A stretch of 42,130 nt of DNA from an uncultured Clostridia bacterium (lineage in GTDB: Bacteria > Bacillota > Clostridia > Christensenellales > UBA3700). The notes below the pieces were generated by a model that searched no databases, was not told the DNA's origin, and saw nothing but the letters and a program-made list of their open reading frames with translations. The stretch covers positions 1 to 42,130 of the forward strand of contig CAMWQA010000007.1 in assembly GCA_947176265.1 (NCBI GenBank), written 5' to 3'. Positions 8,934-18,232 of this stretch are shown here, in pieces; positions within the stretch are counted from its first letter, which is position 1, and each line of letters begins with the position of its first letter. The position numbers were made by a program, and so were the translations under genes.

Positions 8934-9467
8934 ATGAATATATTAATTTTGACAGGCAGTCCCAGAAAGGGAAGCAATACGGATATACTTGCCAAATCAT
9001 TTGCCGACGGCGCAAGCATAAATCACAACGTTGAGATTGTATCCGTATGCGATTACAAAGTCAATCCTTGCGTTGGTTGTAATTCTTGTTTTACAAGAGA
9101 GGGCAATAAGTGTTTTCAAAACGACGGTATGGCGGATATATACGCCAAAATGGCAAATGCCGATATGCTTGTCGTCGCTTCTCCTGTGTATTTTTACGGT
9201 ATAAGCGCGCAGCTTAAAAATATCATTGACCGCTGTCATACTCCTATGCGTAAAAACTTTAAAATTAAAAGCACTGCTTTGTTGCTTGTCGCAGGCTCTT
9301 CAAAGTCTTGCGTATTCGACGCAATTGTCAAGCAATACGAACTCATCGTAGATTATTTCCATTTTGAGGACAAGGGCAGAGTGCTTGTCGGCGGCGTAAA
9401 CGATAAGGGCGCTATAGCGGGCAGAGAAGAACTCAAACAAGCTTATTTGCTTGGTAAAAATCTTTAA
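8934..9467 (+). CDS. Flavodoxin-like NAD(P)H-dependent oxidoreductase
   Basis: ILTGSPRKGSNTDILAKSF, CVGCNSCF, VVASPVYFYGISAQLKNIIDR. Confidence 0.9.
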   Translation: MNILILTGSPRKGSNTDILAKSFADGASINHNVEIVSVCDYKVNPCVGCNSCFTREGNKCFQNDGMADIYAKMANADMLVVASPVYFYGISAQLKNIIDRCHTPMRKNFKIKSTALLLVAGSSKSCVFDAIVKQYELIVDYFHFEDKGRVLVGGVNDKGAIAGREELKQAYLLGKNL

Positions 9468-9583
9468 TTATTTGATTTTTTCTTGCGACATTTATAGATA
9501 ATCAACAATATTACCGCTTCTACGCCTATGGTAATAAAATAATATAAGTAACACCACAACACGTATTCCATGTAAGGATATGG

Positions 9584-10147
9584 TTACGGAGCGGTTATTT
9601 GATTCTCGCATAAAGTATAAAATGCCGATATTGGAATAAAAGACCAAAGAGCAACGTTGATAAATATGTGCTTGTATTTCAAGTTGGATTTATTTAGTTT
9701 TTTACCGACGTAATAGCACGCTATGCCTATGCTTTGCACAAGTATGCCTACGAATATGCTCATTATGCCAAATGCAGGTCTTGGATTAAGCGGATAAGTT
9801 CCGTGGTTGCCGAATTCATTCAACCATATTATCCAAGACGTAATCAAACCTATTGCGTAAAAGAAAGTAGAGAAGAATTGCATTATTTTACTTGCAAAGA
9901 TATTTCGGTCGGGCTTTTCACACATAATTACCGTAGCGTTTGGAGTCTCCAACTCTTCTATTAACAGATAATCCGTAGTTACGCCGAATATTTTGCTCAG
10001 CGCAACAATTTTGTCGCTATCAGGTGTAACGTCACCAAGTTCCCATCTTGATATTGCTTGACGAGATACGTCGATTTTTTCGGCAAGTTCTTCCTGCGAC
10101 ATTGCGTTTGCTTTTCTTAATTTGATAAGCTTTTCATTAAAAGTCAT
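9584..10147 (-). CDS. XRE HTH regulator with TM segments; C-terminus apparently truncated by an in-frame TAA
   Basis: HTH MTFNEKLIKLRKANAMSQEELAEKIDVSRQAISRWE; paralog of 10315-11022. Confidence 0.85.
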   Translation of the reverse strand: MTFNEKLIKLRKANAMSQEELAEKIDVSRQAISRWELGDVTPDSDKIVALSKIFGVTTDYLLIEELETPNATVIMCEKPDRNIFASKIMQFFSTFFYAIGLITSWIIWLNEFGNHGTYPLNPRPAFGIMSIFVGILVQSIGIACYYVGKKLNKSNLKYKHIFINVALWSFIPISAFYTLCENQITAP

Positions 10148-10314
10148 AATATCCTCCTGAGGGTTCGTCTAATTTAACTATATCATAAAAGGTATTTACA
10201 ATCTACCACGTTAGAGTTGAAAATACGCAACTATTTGTTACAATATAGAAAAAGGAGCGTACCTTATGCATAGTTCACTCCTTTAATTTTAGGTATTGTA
10301 TGTAAAAATATAAA

Positions 10315-11022
10315 TCAATCTTGTTTTTGTGTATTTTGAGTTTTCTTTTGCTTTTTATGTATGCACAAAAATATTATGCCGAGTATTGCCATTAATATAA
10401 AATGCGCTAATACTATCCACAAAGTCCAGAGGTAATCGCCATCTGCTACGGGATTATAAGGGTATGGCGAAGGCTCCCCATAAACAAATATTGTAATTAT
10501 TGCAGAAGTAGGCATATAGTGTAAAAGTAATATATTTAGATATTTCTGCCCCCAAGAGAGTTTTGACTTGTGAAATTTGTTGGAGAAATAATAGCAAGCA
10601 ATACCTACGCATTGAACGATTAGTCCACGCATTATAGCGGACAATCCTTGCAATTGAGGGAAGTAGACGCCGTCAATATAAAGTCCGCAGGCATTTGCCC
10701 ACGCTTGAAACGCAACCAACAATCCAATGCCGTAGAAGAAAGTGGAGAGAAATCTCAAAATCTTTCCTATCATTATATTTTTGTTGGGATTGTCTCGCAT
10801 TATAATTGCGCCGGTAGGATTATTCACTTCGTCTTTGAGAAGATAGTCGGTTGATACGCCGAATAAATTGCTCAACGCAATAATTTTGTCACTGTCGGGA
10901 ATTGAGTCGCCAAGTTCCCATTTTGATATTGATTGTCTAGATACGTCTATCTTTTCGGCAAGTTCTTCTTGTGACAATGCGTTGGCTTTTCGTAATTTGA
11001 TTAGTTTTTCTTTGAAAGTCAT
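10315..11022 (-). CDS. XRE HTH regulator with C-terminal TM domain
   Basis: Near-identical HTH to the neighbouring gene plus several hydrophobic segments. Confidence 0.88.
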   Translation of the reverse strand: MTFKEKLIKLRKANALSQEELAEKIDVSRQSISKWELGDSIPDSDKIIALSNLFGVSTDYLLKDEVNNPTGAIIMRDNPNKNIMIGKILRFLSTFFYGIGLLVAFQAWANACGLYIDGVYFPQLQGLSAIMRGLIVQCVGIACYYFSNKFHKSKLSWGQKYLNILLLHYMPTSAIITIFVYGEPSPYPYNPVADGDYLWTLWIVLAHFILMAILGIIFLCIHKKQKKTQNTQKQD

Positions 11023-11120
11023 ATTTCCCTCCTAGTTTTATCTAATTTAACTATATCATAAAACTAGGAGTAAATCTACATAGTCGAGTTTGAAAATACG
11101 CAACTTAAGTTGGCAATTTA

Positions 11121-11591
11121 TTATTTATGATACGCGCTGCCTTCTTCTATCATAAAAGCGCGATAAATTTGCTCAGATAGTACTAATCTTATAAGTTGGT
11201 GGGGATAGGTAATTGCGCCAAAGCAAAGAGAGAAGTCGCATTTATCGAGTACTTGTTGCGACAGTCCGTAAGATCCGCCGATTACAAAAGTGATATTAGA
11301 CGTTCCGCTTTGTTTGAGCGCGGAGACCTTTGCGCTCAATTCTTCGCTCGTCAACATTTTGCCTTTTAAATCGAGCGCAATGGAGTAGCCTTTGAGTTTT
11401 GATATTATTCTTTCGCCTTCAGAGGTTTTGACATTGTTGATACTCTTTTGCGACGTGTCGGAGAGAAGTTCTTCGCTCACTTCGACAATCTCGAATTTGC
11501 AAAATCTCGACAGCCTTTTAGCGTATTCCTCAATGCCGTCTTTAAGATATTTTTCCTTTAACTTGCCTACGCAGACTATACGCACGTTCAT
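11121..11591 (-). CDS. rlmH: 23S rRNA (pseudouridine1915-N3)-methyltransferase RlmH
   Basis: VRIVCVGKLKEKY, FVIGGSYGL, PHQLIRLVLSEQIYRAFMIEEGSAYHK. Confidence 0.95.
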   Translation of the reverse strand: MNVRIVCVGKLKEKYLKDGIEEYAKRLSRFCKFEIVEVSEELLSDTSQKSINNVKTSEGERIISKLKGYSIALDLKGKMLTSEELSAKVSALKQSGTSNITFVIGGSYGLSQQVLDKCDFSLCFGAITYPHQLIRLVLSEQIYRAFMIEEGSAYHK

Positions 11592-12844
11592 GACGTATAG
11601 CCTACGATAGTGTTGATTATCCAAATTACCAATACCACGACTAGCGCAAAGATAATGCCGCGGCTATTTTTCTTTTTGAGTTGTACGTCGTCGTCTTGGC
11701 GCAGAGAAGCGTAGACTTCTTTCTTTTCCTCGCTGTAATCTTTGAGTTGATCTTCAAGCTCTTGCGCCTGTTTCTTTTCTTCGAGGACTTGCTCGGGAGA
11801 TTTGAAGAGATAGGCAAGTTTTTTGTTGAAGATTTTGATAGGCTGTTTTTTACCGGTATATATGACTTCTTGCTCTTGCTCGATACCCATTGCATCGTCT
11901 TCTTTTTTGCGCTTTGCATAGCTTATCTTATACACCGCTATAAAACAACCTACTAGTATTGCAAGTCCGCCTATGCAGAGTATCAACATGCCCCACCAAG
12001 GAATTGACAAATCAGTAGATCCCGTGATGAGATATATCGCGTATCCGCTAATCAACGTGATTGCATTGTTGAAGAAATGCACGAGTATATTTGCCCAAAT
12101 ACTGCCAGTCATATAGTATACAAGACAGCATACCGCGCCGACGAAAAATTGATGTATGAGTTGCATTGGCGAGCCGTGCATAAAAGCAAAGATAGTGGAA
12201 CTCAATATTATTCCCGCAAATATCGATATACGGCTTCCGCCTCTTGCAACGATACCTCTGTGTAAAGTCTCTTCGCATACAGCGGGCACGGCGGCAACGA
12301 AAATCAAATACAATACGAGTTTGCCGAAACTGTCCACGACTATATTAGCGCCGGTATAATGATAGCCGGTCAAATTGACGAGATATACGAATAGACTTGC
12401 AAGCGGCATAAAACCCGCAAGCAAACCGATGGCGATTGGCAAAGTCAAGGCAATTTGTCCGCCGTTTATCTTGCGCTTGAAGCCCATACCTTTGAATACG
12501 TTGAAAGACTTTATTTTCCAATAGCACAGCGGGGAGAGTATCATCGTACATTCGTTGAGAAGCGTCACGAGGATAATTCCGCCCGTCGAAGCGGTAAAGA
12601 CGTCGAAAGCGTTCTGGACGGCGTCCGCGCCTTCTTTGGAGGAGATTTGCACTCCCAACTTATATGCGAGTATACTGCTTGCAAGTAAAACCATGACGAG
12701 TTGAAGCATATATTGCAATATGAATTGCGCAATAAACATTGCGCTTGCGTCGTAAAACTCGAGCGATTGATTTGACTTTTTGAATGAGTTCAAAAAGCTT
12801 TTTTTATTTGCCGTGTTCTCAGTTGTCTGTTTATTCTTTGCCAT
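11588..12844 (-). CDS. CPBP-family intramembrane metalloprotease
   Basis: CEETLHRGI (EExxxR), FAFMHGSP, HFFNNA; multiple TM segments; overlaps rlmH start by 4 bp. Confidence 0.9.
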   Translation of the reverse strand: MAKNKQTTENTANKKSFLNSFKKSNQSLEFYDASAMFIAQFILQYMLQLVMVLLASSILAYKLGVQISSKEGADAVQNAFDVFTASTGGIILVTLLNECTMILSPLCYWKIKSFNVFKGMGFKRKINGGQIALTLPIAIGLLAGFMPLASLFVYLVNLTGYHYTGANIVVDSFGKLVLYLIFVAAVPAVCEETLHRGIVARGGSRISIFAGIILSSTIFAFMHGSPMQLIHQFFVGAVCCLVYYMTGSIWANILVHFFNNAITLISGYAIYLITGSTDLSIPWWGMLILCIGGLAILVGCFIAVYKISYAKRKKEDDAMGIEQEQEVIYTGKKQPIKIFNKKLAYLFKSPEQVLEEKKQAQELEDQLKDYSEEKKEVYASLRQDDDVQLKKKNSRGIIFALVVVLVIWIINTIVGYTS

Positions 12845-12857
12845 AATGCCTCGTGCG

Positions 12858-13634
12858 TCAAATATTGAATTTGCGCGTTGATTTATATTGATTTGCTATT
12901 TCTACGAATACGTCTTCACCCTCGACGTAGTAGTTGTTTTCTAGATTTTTTGCCGTGCAGTCAAATGCAATTTCGGGAGTGTTGTTGTCTTGCGAAAGGT
13001 GGGCAAGCAAAAATCTTTTTGTTCCGCTTTTTGCAAGTTCCAATACCGCGCTCGCGCAGTCGTCGTTGGATAGGTGTCCGTTTTTGCCCATTATTCTTTG
13101 TTTGAGCATAAAGGGATACGCGCCTTCTCTCAACATATCTATATCGTGGTTCGACTCCAGCATTACGAAGTCGCTCCCTTTGAGTTTTTCAAGCGTTGCT
13201 TCGCTTACGAAACCCAAGTCGGTGGCAATGGAAAGTACGCTTTTGCCTTGCGATATTTTGTACCCGAGATTATAGTTGGAATCGTGGGGCAGACGGAACG
13301 GCGCAATCGTCAAGTCGCCCAGCTCAAACGGCGCGTCCATATCCCTATCGACGATATAAGGGTATACCATTGTATCGACGAATTCTTTGCTTTCGCTGTG
13401 GCAGTACACGGGTATGGAGTATTTTTTGCAAAGACTTGCAATGCCTTTGACGTGGTCGGTATGTTCGTGCGTGATAAGTATTGCGTTTATCTTTGACAGG
13501 TCGATATTGGCAAGTCTTGCCCTTTCCGACAGATCGCGCAAATTCAAACCGTCGTCAATCATAACGCTGACGTTCTTCGTGGAAATTATACTACAGTTAC
13601 CTTTGCTTCCGCTTGCAAGATTACAAAACTCCAT
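12858..13634 (-). CDS. walJ: MBL-fold metallohydrolase, WalJ/YycJ-like
   Basis: LASGSKGNC, ITHEHTDHVKGI, ESNHD, NGHLSND. Confidence 0.88.
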   Translation of the reverse strand: MEFCNLASGSKGNCSIISTKNVSVMIDDGLNLRDLSERARLANIDLSKINAILITHEHTDHVKGIASLCKKYSIPVYCHSESKEFVDTMVYPYIVDRDMDAPFELGDLTIAPFRLPHDSNYNLGYKISQGKSVLSIATDLGFVSEATLEKLKGSDFVMLESNHDIDMLREGAYPFMLKQRIMGKNGHLSNDDCASAVLELAKSGTKRFLLAHLSQDNNTPEIAFDCTAKNLENNYYVEGEDVFVEIANQYKSTRKFNI

Positions 13635-13681
13635 TTAGCTTTCCTTTGCACAATATGAGTTGATTTTTTTATTTCTAACTC

Positions 13682-13868
13682 ATATCCGATGCTAACACAA
13701 CAGAACATAATTTTGTTTACAAAATCGCTTGCGTCTAAATAACGGATTTTGGATTGATTTTTGTGTGTGGCGAATGCAGTCGTACTCTATGTACGTCAAG
13801 AGAGCCACGCGCAAAAGGCAACCAAAGGACGTATTTAGATATGGTCTGTCTGTGTTGACAGCGGATAT
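13682..13868. repeat. Hairpin element copy D (apex CGTAC-TCTAT-GTACG, 13781-13795)
   Basis: Termini ATATCCG...CGGATAT; arms CTAAATAacggattTTGG..GTGGC vs CTAAATAcgtccttTGG..GTGGC; left arm carries a ~25-nt extra palindrome ATTTTGTTTACAAAAT. Confidence 0.8.
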
Positions 13869-13932
13869 ACAATATTTTATCACAATTTTATTGTATATAC
13901 AAATGATATTATGGTAAAATGTAGGCAAAGAG

Positions 13933-14805
13933 GTGTATATGTACAAGATAGATACTCAAATTATCGCGCAAAAAATCAAGCGGGCGATAGATAAAATCTC
14001 CTGCGAAGTTGAGCCAAGTTGTCGCGTTGCGCTCAAGAAAGCCTATGAGATTGAGCAAAACGAGACGGCAAAGTTTGCTCTCAAAGTCATGAATGACAAT
14101 ATCGACCTCGCGGCGAGCGAGCATAGACCGGTGTGTCAAGATACCGGCATGGTAGTGGTATTTGTCGAGATAGGCAAAGAAGTTATACTTGCAGGTAAGC
14201 TGTTGCAAGACGCAGTAGACGAGGCGGTCGAAGAGGCCTACGTCACTTTGAGAAAGTCGGTGCTTGACCCAGTCACGAGAATAAATACCAAGACAAATAC
14301 CCCCGCAGTAGTGCATACGTCTTACGTTGAAGGAAGCGACGTCAAAGTGGAGATAATGCTCAAGGGCTTTGGAAGCGAGAATATGTCAAAGGTATATCTG
14401 CTCAATCCCGCTCAAGGACTTGAAGAGGCAAAGAGACTTATTGTCGAGACGGCAAAGGTCGCAGGTAGCAATCCCTGTCCGCCTGTGATACTCGGCGTGG
14501 GACTGGGCGGTACGCTTGAGAAAGCCTGCATTATGTCCAAGCACGCTTTATTCCGCAAGATAGGCAGCAACAATCCAATTCAGCACCTTGACGAGTTGGA
14601 GAGAGAATTGCTAGCAAAGATAAACGAGTTGGGCATTGGAGCGCAAGGCTTCGGCGGAAAAACTAGCGCGCTAGGAGTATTTATAGAGAGCTATCCCACG
14701 CACATATCGTCCTTGCCTGTGGCAATCAACGTGCTTTGCCACTGTTCGCGTTCTTGCGAGTTTGTGATAGACGGAGCAAAGGAGGGAATTTATGTCAGTG
14801 ATTAA
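13933..14805 (+). CDS. Class I (Fe-S) fumarate hydratase/hydro-lyase alpha subunit
   Basis: VCQDTGMVVVFVEIG, NPCPPVILGVGLGGT, GAQGFGGKTSALGV. Confidence 0.92.
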   Translation: MYMYKIDTQIIAQKIKRAIDKISCEVEPSCRVALKKAYEIEQNETAKFALKVMNDNIDLAASEHRPVCQDTGMVVVFVEIGKEVILAGKLLQDAVDEAVEEAYVTLRKSVLDPVTRINTKTNTPAVVHTSYVEGSDVKVEIMLKGFGSENMSKVYLLNPAQGLEEAKRLIVETAKVAGSNPCPPVILGVGLGGTLEKACIMSKHALFRKIGSNNPIQHLDELERELLAKINELGIGAQGFGGKTSALGVFIESYPTHISSLPVAINVLCHCSRSCEFVIDGAKEGIYVSD

Positions 14806-15313
14806 GTTGACTTTGCCTTTGAGCAAAGAAGCGATGAAGAATTTAAAAGTCGGGGATATGGTACAGCTTGACGGCGATATGCTCGTATTTAGAGACGCAG
14901 GACATAAGCGATTGTATCAAAGTATTTTAGACGGCAATCAAGCATTTGATTACGCAGGCGAAACCATATACTTTATGGGGCCTTGTCCCGCAAGAAACGG
15001 CGAGGTATTGGGCAGCGCAGGACCTACGACTTCTTGCAGAATGGATAAGTATACGCCATATATGCTCGATCACGGCTTGTCCGCGCAGATTGGCAAGGGC
15101 AAACGCGACGAGGCAAGTATAGAGGCTTTTAAACGCAACGGTTGCGTATATTTTGCAGCCATTGGCGGAGCGGGAGCAATATACAGCAAATGTATCCAAA
15201 AGGCAGAAGTACTTTATTTTGAGGATTTAGGCACGGAAGCAGTTCGCCGAATTACCGTTAAAGATTTCCCAGTAGTAGTGGCAATAGACAGTCAAGGAAA
15301 GTCGATATATTAA
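14792..15313 (+). CDS. Class I (Fe-S) fumarate hydratase/hydro-lyase beta subunit
   Basis: GPCPARNGEVLGSAGPTTSCRMDKYTP; overlaps alpha subunit. Confidence 0.92.
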   Translation: MSVIKLTLPLSKEAMKNLKVGDMVQLDGDMLVFRDAGHKRLYQSILDGNQAFDYAGETIYFMGPCPARNGEVLGSAGPTTSCRMDKYTPYMLDHGLSAQIGKGKRDEASIEAFKRNGCVYFAAIGGAGAIYSKCIQKAEVLYFEDLGTEAVRRITVKDFPVVVAIDSQGKSIY

Positions 15314-15315
15314 AA

Positions 15316-15343
15316 TGTCATTTTGACCGTAGTAGAGAAACTC
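15316..15343. repeat. Dispersed motif TGTCATTTTGACCGTAGTAGAGAAACTC
   Basis: Diverged copy of the motif at 374. Confidence 0.75.
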
Positions 15344-15544
15344 AACCGCTTGACTTACAGTCCCCTTGAGGGGAAGGTGTTGCATAGCGACAGAAGGGGT
15401 GTAAACATAAAACAAAACGCAAGTTTTCTCGCGTTTTATTTTTTTATATGCAAAAATATGCTTTTATCTAATGAAAAAGTTGCGGATAGTCATGTTATAG
15501 TTTATAATTAAGACAAATAATTATGTATTTTAAGGAACAAAAAA

Positions 15545-16096
15545 ATGAGCGGTGAAGAATTAATTATGGAGCAAATTAATGTTGCTCAAACACAAACTGA
15601 CGTATTAATTATTCAAACAGTTGCAGTAGCAATCGCAACTCTAGTGGCAGCTTTGACACTGTTTTTTAGTATTAGAAAAGAGAGGATAGTGGCAAAGAGT
15701 AAACCTACAAGATCCTATTTGGAATATGAGGACGAATTTGGCGACTTAATTGCAAATTATGGCGTTGGTATAATGGAGATCAAAAGCATTGAAATTCTAT
15801 ATGACGGACAACTTACAAATTATGATGCGCTTTATAAACTTTATGAAGACAAACTTGGAGTAGGCGAAGATGAATTGACATGGGATACATATCTAGATAA
15901 TGAAGAATTATTAAATAGGGTAATTGGATCTCAGGCTGAATTGGAAGTTGCTAAAATCGATCCTTCATCAGAAGAGAATGTTATAGTGTATGGAGCTACA
16001 AACTTGCTCGCTCAACTTAGAAAAATAAGAAAACTTGTCACAATCAAAATTACATACAAAGAAATGTATGGTAGAGAAAAGGAAATAAAACTTTAA
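15545..16096 (+). CDS. Hypothetical protein with one TM helix
   Basis: VLIIQTVAVAIATLVAALTLFFSI TM segment; terminator follows. Confidence 0.65.
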   Translation: MSGEELIMEQINVAQTQTDVLIIQTVAVAIATLVAALTLFFSIRKERIVAKSKPTRSYLEYEDEFGDLIANYGVGIMEIKSIEILYDGQLTNYDALYKLYEDKLGVGEDELTWDTYLDNEELLNRVIGSQAELEVAKIDPSSEENVIVYGATNLLAQLRKIRKLVTIKITYKEMYGREKEIKL

Positions 16097-16109
16097 AATC
16101 AAGAAATAT

Positions 16110-16138
16110 AAAAGCGTATCGTTTGATACGCCTTTTTA
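16110..16138 (+). terminator. Terminator between convergent genes
   Basis: AAGCGTATCgtttGATACGCCTTTTTATT. Confidence 0.8.
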
Positions 16139-16957
16139 TTACTGCGCGCACTGCGTAGCGATATTTAGCACGTCTTTGTTCTGCTCGTACATTTGCGGCA
16201 GATAATTTATCAATTCATTATACGGCACGCTTTCGTCTCCGACTTCTATCGTCAAGCCGAGTTTTTGAAATGTCGTTACGTACCAATCCTTATATCCGCC
16301 CGCGCTGTTGTAAGAATTAAGCAGAGGATAGCCCGTCGAGTCGGATATGCGTTGGGCGCATTCTATATTGGGGTCTACGCAACCAAATCCCTTGTATATC
16401 ACGTTGCCTTTTGCGTGATAGCTCAGCGTAACCGACGGTTTGACTCTTTCAGTCAAATCTCTCAACGCGATATTTTCATATTCGGAGAATGGGTGCTGTC
16501 CAACGTAGTTGGCAGGCGCAGGAGAAAAGACGTTTTGCGCGCCTTCGCCCCAGCGGGCGTTGTAATTTACGTTGAGGTCGACAGCCCTAGCGTTGGCTTT
16601 CCAAAGCGAGAAATCTTGACTACCGCCGTTGACGTTAAGCAAAAAATCTTTGAGGCTTTGTTCGGGTATAGAAGACAGTCCCTGTTGCACCAACAACGCG
16701 CCGTCGATATTTACCATAGGCACGCACCATACGCCGTATCCGCCGTTATAGTTTTTCATCATCTCAATGACTAATGGCGTCGTCACCCATTCTCTTGCGT
16801 GAATTGACGCGTGCAACAGCGTCTGTCCGCCCGTCCTCGAGCCTTTGAAAATGCAAGGTATAGGTCTCCCCAACAGGGTGTAGCCAATGTCAAAAATCTC
16901 TGCGCCTTGAGCGGCGAGAATATCCAAATCGTTTTGCAAATCGTCAAGAGTATACAT
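16139..16957 (-). CDS. M14-family zinc carboxypeptidase
   Basis: HASIHAREWVTTP (HxxE), LDLN-like VDLNVNYNARW, YHAKGNVIY, TIEVGDE. Confidence 0.88.
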   Translation of the reverse strand: MYTLDDLQNDLDILAAQGAEIFDIGYTLLGRPIPCIFKGSRTGGQTLLHASIHAREWVTTPLVIEMMKNYNGGYGVWCVPMVNIDGALLVQQGLSSIPEQSLKDFLLNVNGGSQDFSLWKANARAVDLNVNYNARWGEGAQNVFSPAPANYVGQHPFSEYENIALRDLTERVKPSVTLSYHAKGNVIYKGFGCVDPNIECAQRISDSTGYPLLNSYNSAGGYKDWYVTTFQKLGLTIEVGDESVPYNELINYLPQMYEQNKDVLNIATQCAQ

Positions 16958-17045
16958 ATTGCAGTGTATGCGTAATCAAACTTATTTGTGAGTATTTAAT
17001 ATTTATCTATTTGGCAAAACTAATATCTTGTGATAGAATATATCT

Positions 17046-17519
17046 ATGACGGATAAAGAAAAGCAAAAGTATATGAAAGCCGCAATCAAACTTGCGCAGA
17101 AAGGGGCGAGTCTTGACGAAGTGCCCGTAGGCGCAGTGGTAGTAAAGGACGGCAAGATAATTGCGAGGTCGCACAATCTCAAAGAGAAAAAGAATTGCAG
17201 TAATTATCATGCGGAAATGGTGGCCATTGACAAGGCTTGCAAGGCGATAGGCGATTGGCACCTCAACGAGTGCGATATATTCGTCACGCTCGAGCCGTGC
17301 GCAATGTGCGCGGGCGCGCTTATCAATTCGAGAATACGCGGAGTATACTTTGGCGCATACGACAGCAAAGCGGGTTGTTGCGGTACGCTCTACGATCTCT
17401 TAAGCGACGAGAGGTTTAATCATAGACCATACGTTGAAGGCGGTATTATGCAAGTCGAGTGCGGACAATTGCTCAGCGATTACTTTAAGGAAAAGCGAGA
17501 ACAGAAAAAACGTTTATGA
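17046..17519 (+). CDS. tadA: tRNA adenosine(34) deaminase
   Basis: HAEMVAIDKACKAIGDWHLNECDIFVTLEPCAMCAGALINSRI. Confidence 0.93.
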   Translation: MTDKEKQKYMKAAIKLAQKGASLDEVPVGAVVVKDGKIIARSHNLKEKKNCSNYHAEMVAIDKACKAIGDWHLNECDIFVTLEPCAMCAGALINSRIRGVYFGAYDSKAGCCGTLYDLLSDERFNHRPYVEGGIMQVECGQLLSDYFKEKREQKKRL

Positions 17520-17534
17520 TAAATTGTCCTTAAC

Positions 17535-17642
17535 CGTCGCAACGCGACGATATAACCCGCCGACAGGCGAATATAACTGCCACGTAGTGGCAATATAACT
17601 CCGACGAGGTCGGAATATAACTTTACCGCGAGGCAAAATATA
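17535..17642. repeat. AATATAACT-linked hairpin array, locus 2
   Basis: CGTCGCaacGCGACG, CGCCgacaGGCG, GCCACgtaGTGGC, CCGACgagGTCGG and a degenerate TTTACCgcgaGGCAAA joined by (a)atataac(t/c). Confidence 0.88.
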
Positions 17643-17654
17643 CAGAGGTTTGAT

Positions 17655-18224
17655 ATGTTGATAGTTGGATTGGGTAACCCCGGCAAAAAGTATGAAGATA
17701 CCGTACATAATATGGGCTTTATGACGGTTGACGTTTTACTTGACAAAATAGGCGCGAAACTCGACAAAAAGGGTTGTGAAGCAGAGTATACAACGCAGTA
17801 TATAGGCGGAGAAAAGCATATAATTGCAAAACCGCAAACCTTTATGAATTTGTCGGGAGTGAGCGTAAAAATGCTTGCTAACTCCAACAAAATATCTCTC
17901 GAAAACGTTCTTGTAATTTACGACGATATAGATTTGCCTCTCGGCAACGTAAGAGTGCGCAGAGAGGGGTCGGGCGGAAGCCACAACGGCATGAAGAATA
18001 TAGTCGCCGAATGCGGGTCTACAGCAATCCCCAGAGTGCGTATTGGCGTTGGCGACGAGAGAGGTAACAGAGAGCTCAAGGATTACGTTTTGTCAAAAGT
18101 AGGCAAGCAAAAACACGAAATACTCGACAAGGTTTTTGATAAGGTTGCCGACGCAATATGGAAATATATGGTAGATCACGATATAGACTTGCTAATGCGT
18201 ACTTTGAATGGGAAATTAGTATAA
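17655..18224 (+). CDS. pth: Peptidyl-tRNA hydrolase
   Basis: LIVGLGNPGKKYEDTVHNMGF, KPQTFMNLSG, IYDDIDLPLG. Confidence 0.96.
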   Translation: MLIVGLGNPGKKYEDTVHNMGFMTVDVLLDKIGAKLDKKGCEAEYTTQYIGGEKHIIAKPQTFMNLSGVSVKMLANSNKISLENVLVIYDDIDLPLGNVRVRREGSGGSHNGMKNIVAECGSTAIPRVRIGVGDERGNRELKDYVLSKVGKQKHEILDKVFDKVADAIWKYMVDHDIDLLMRTLNGKLV

Positions 18225-18232
18225 ATTAATAA

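Noticed and set aside
17535-17642. CRISPR array
   Set aside because: The constant part is only an 8-9 nt linker and the variable parts are self-complementary hairpins; no cas genes. Classified as a hairpin array instead.
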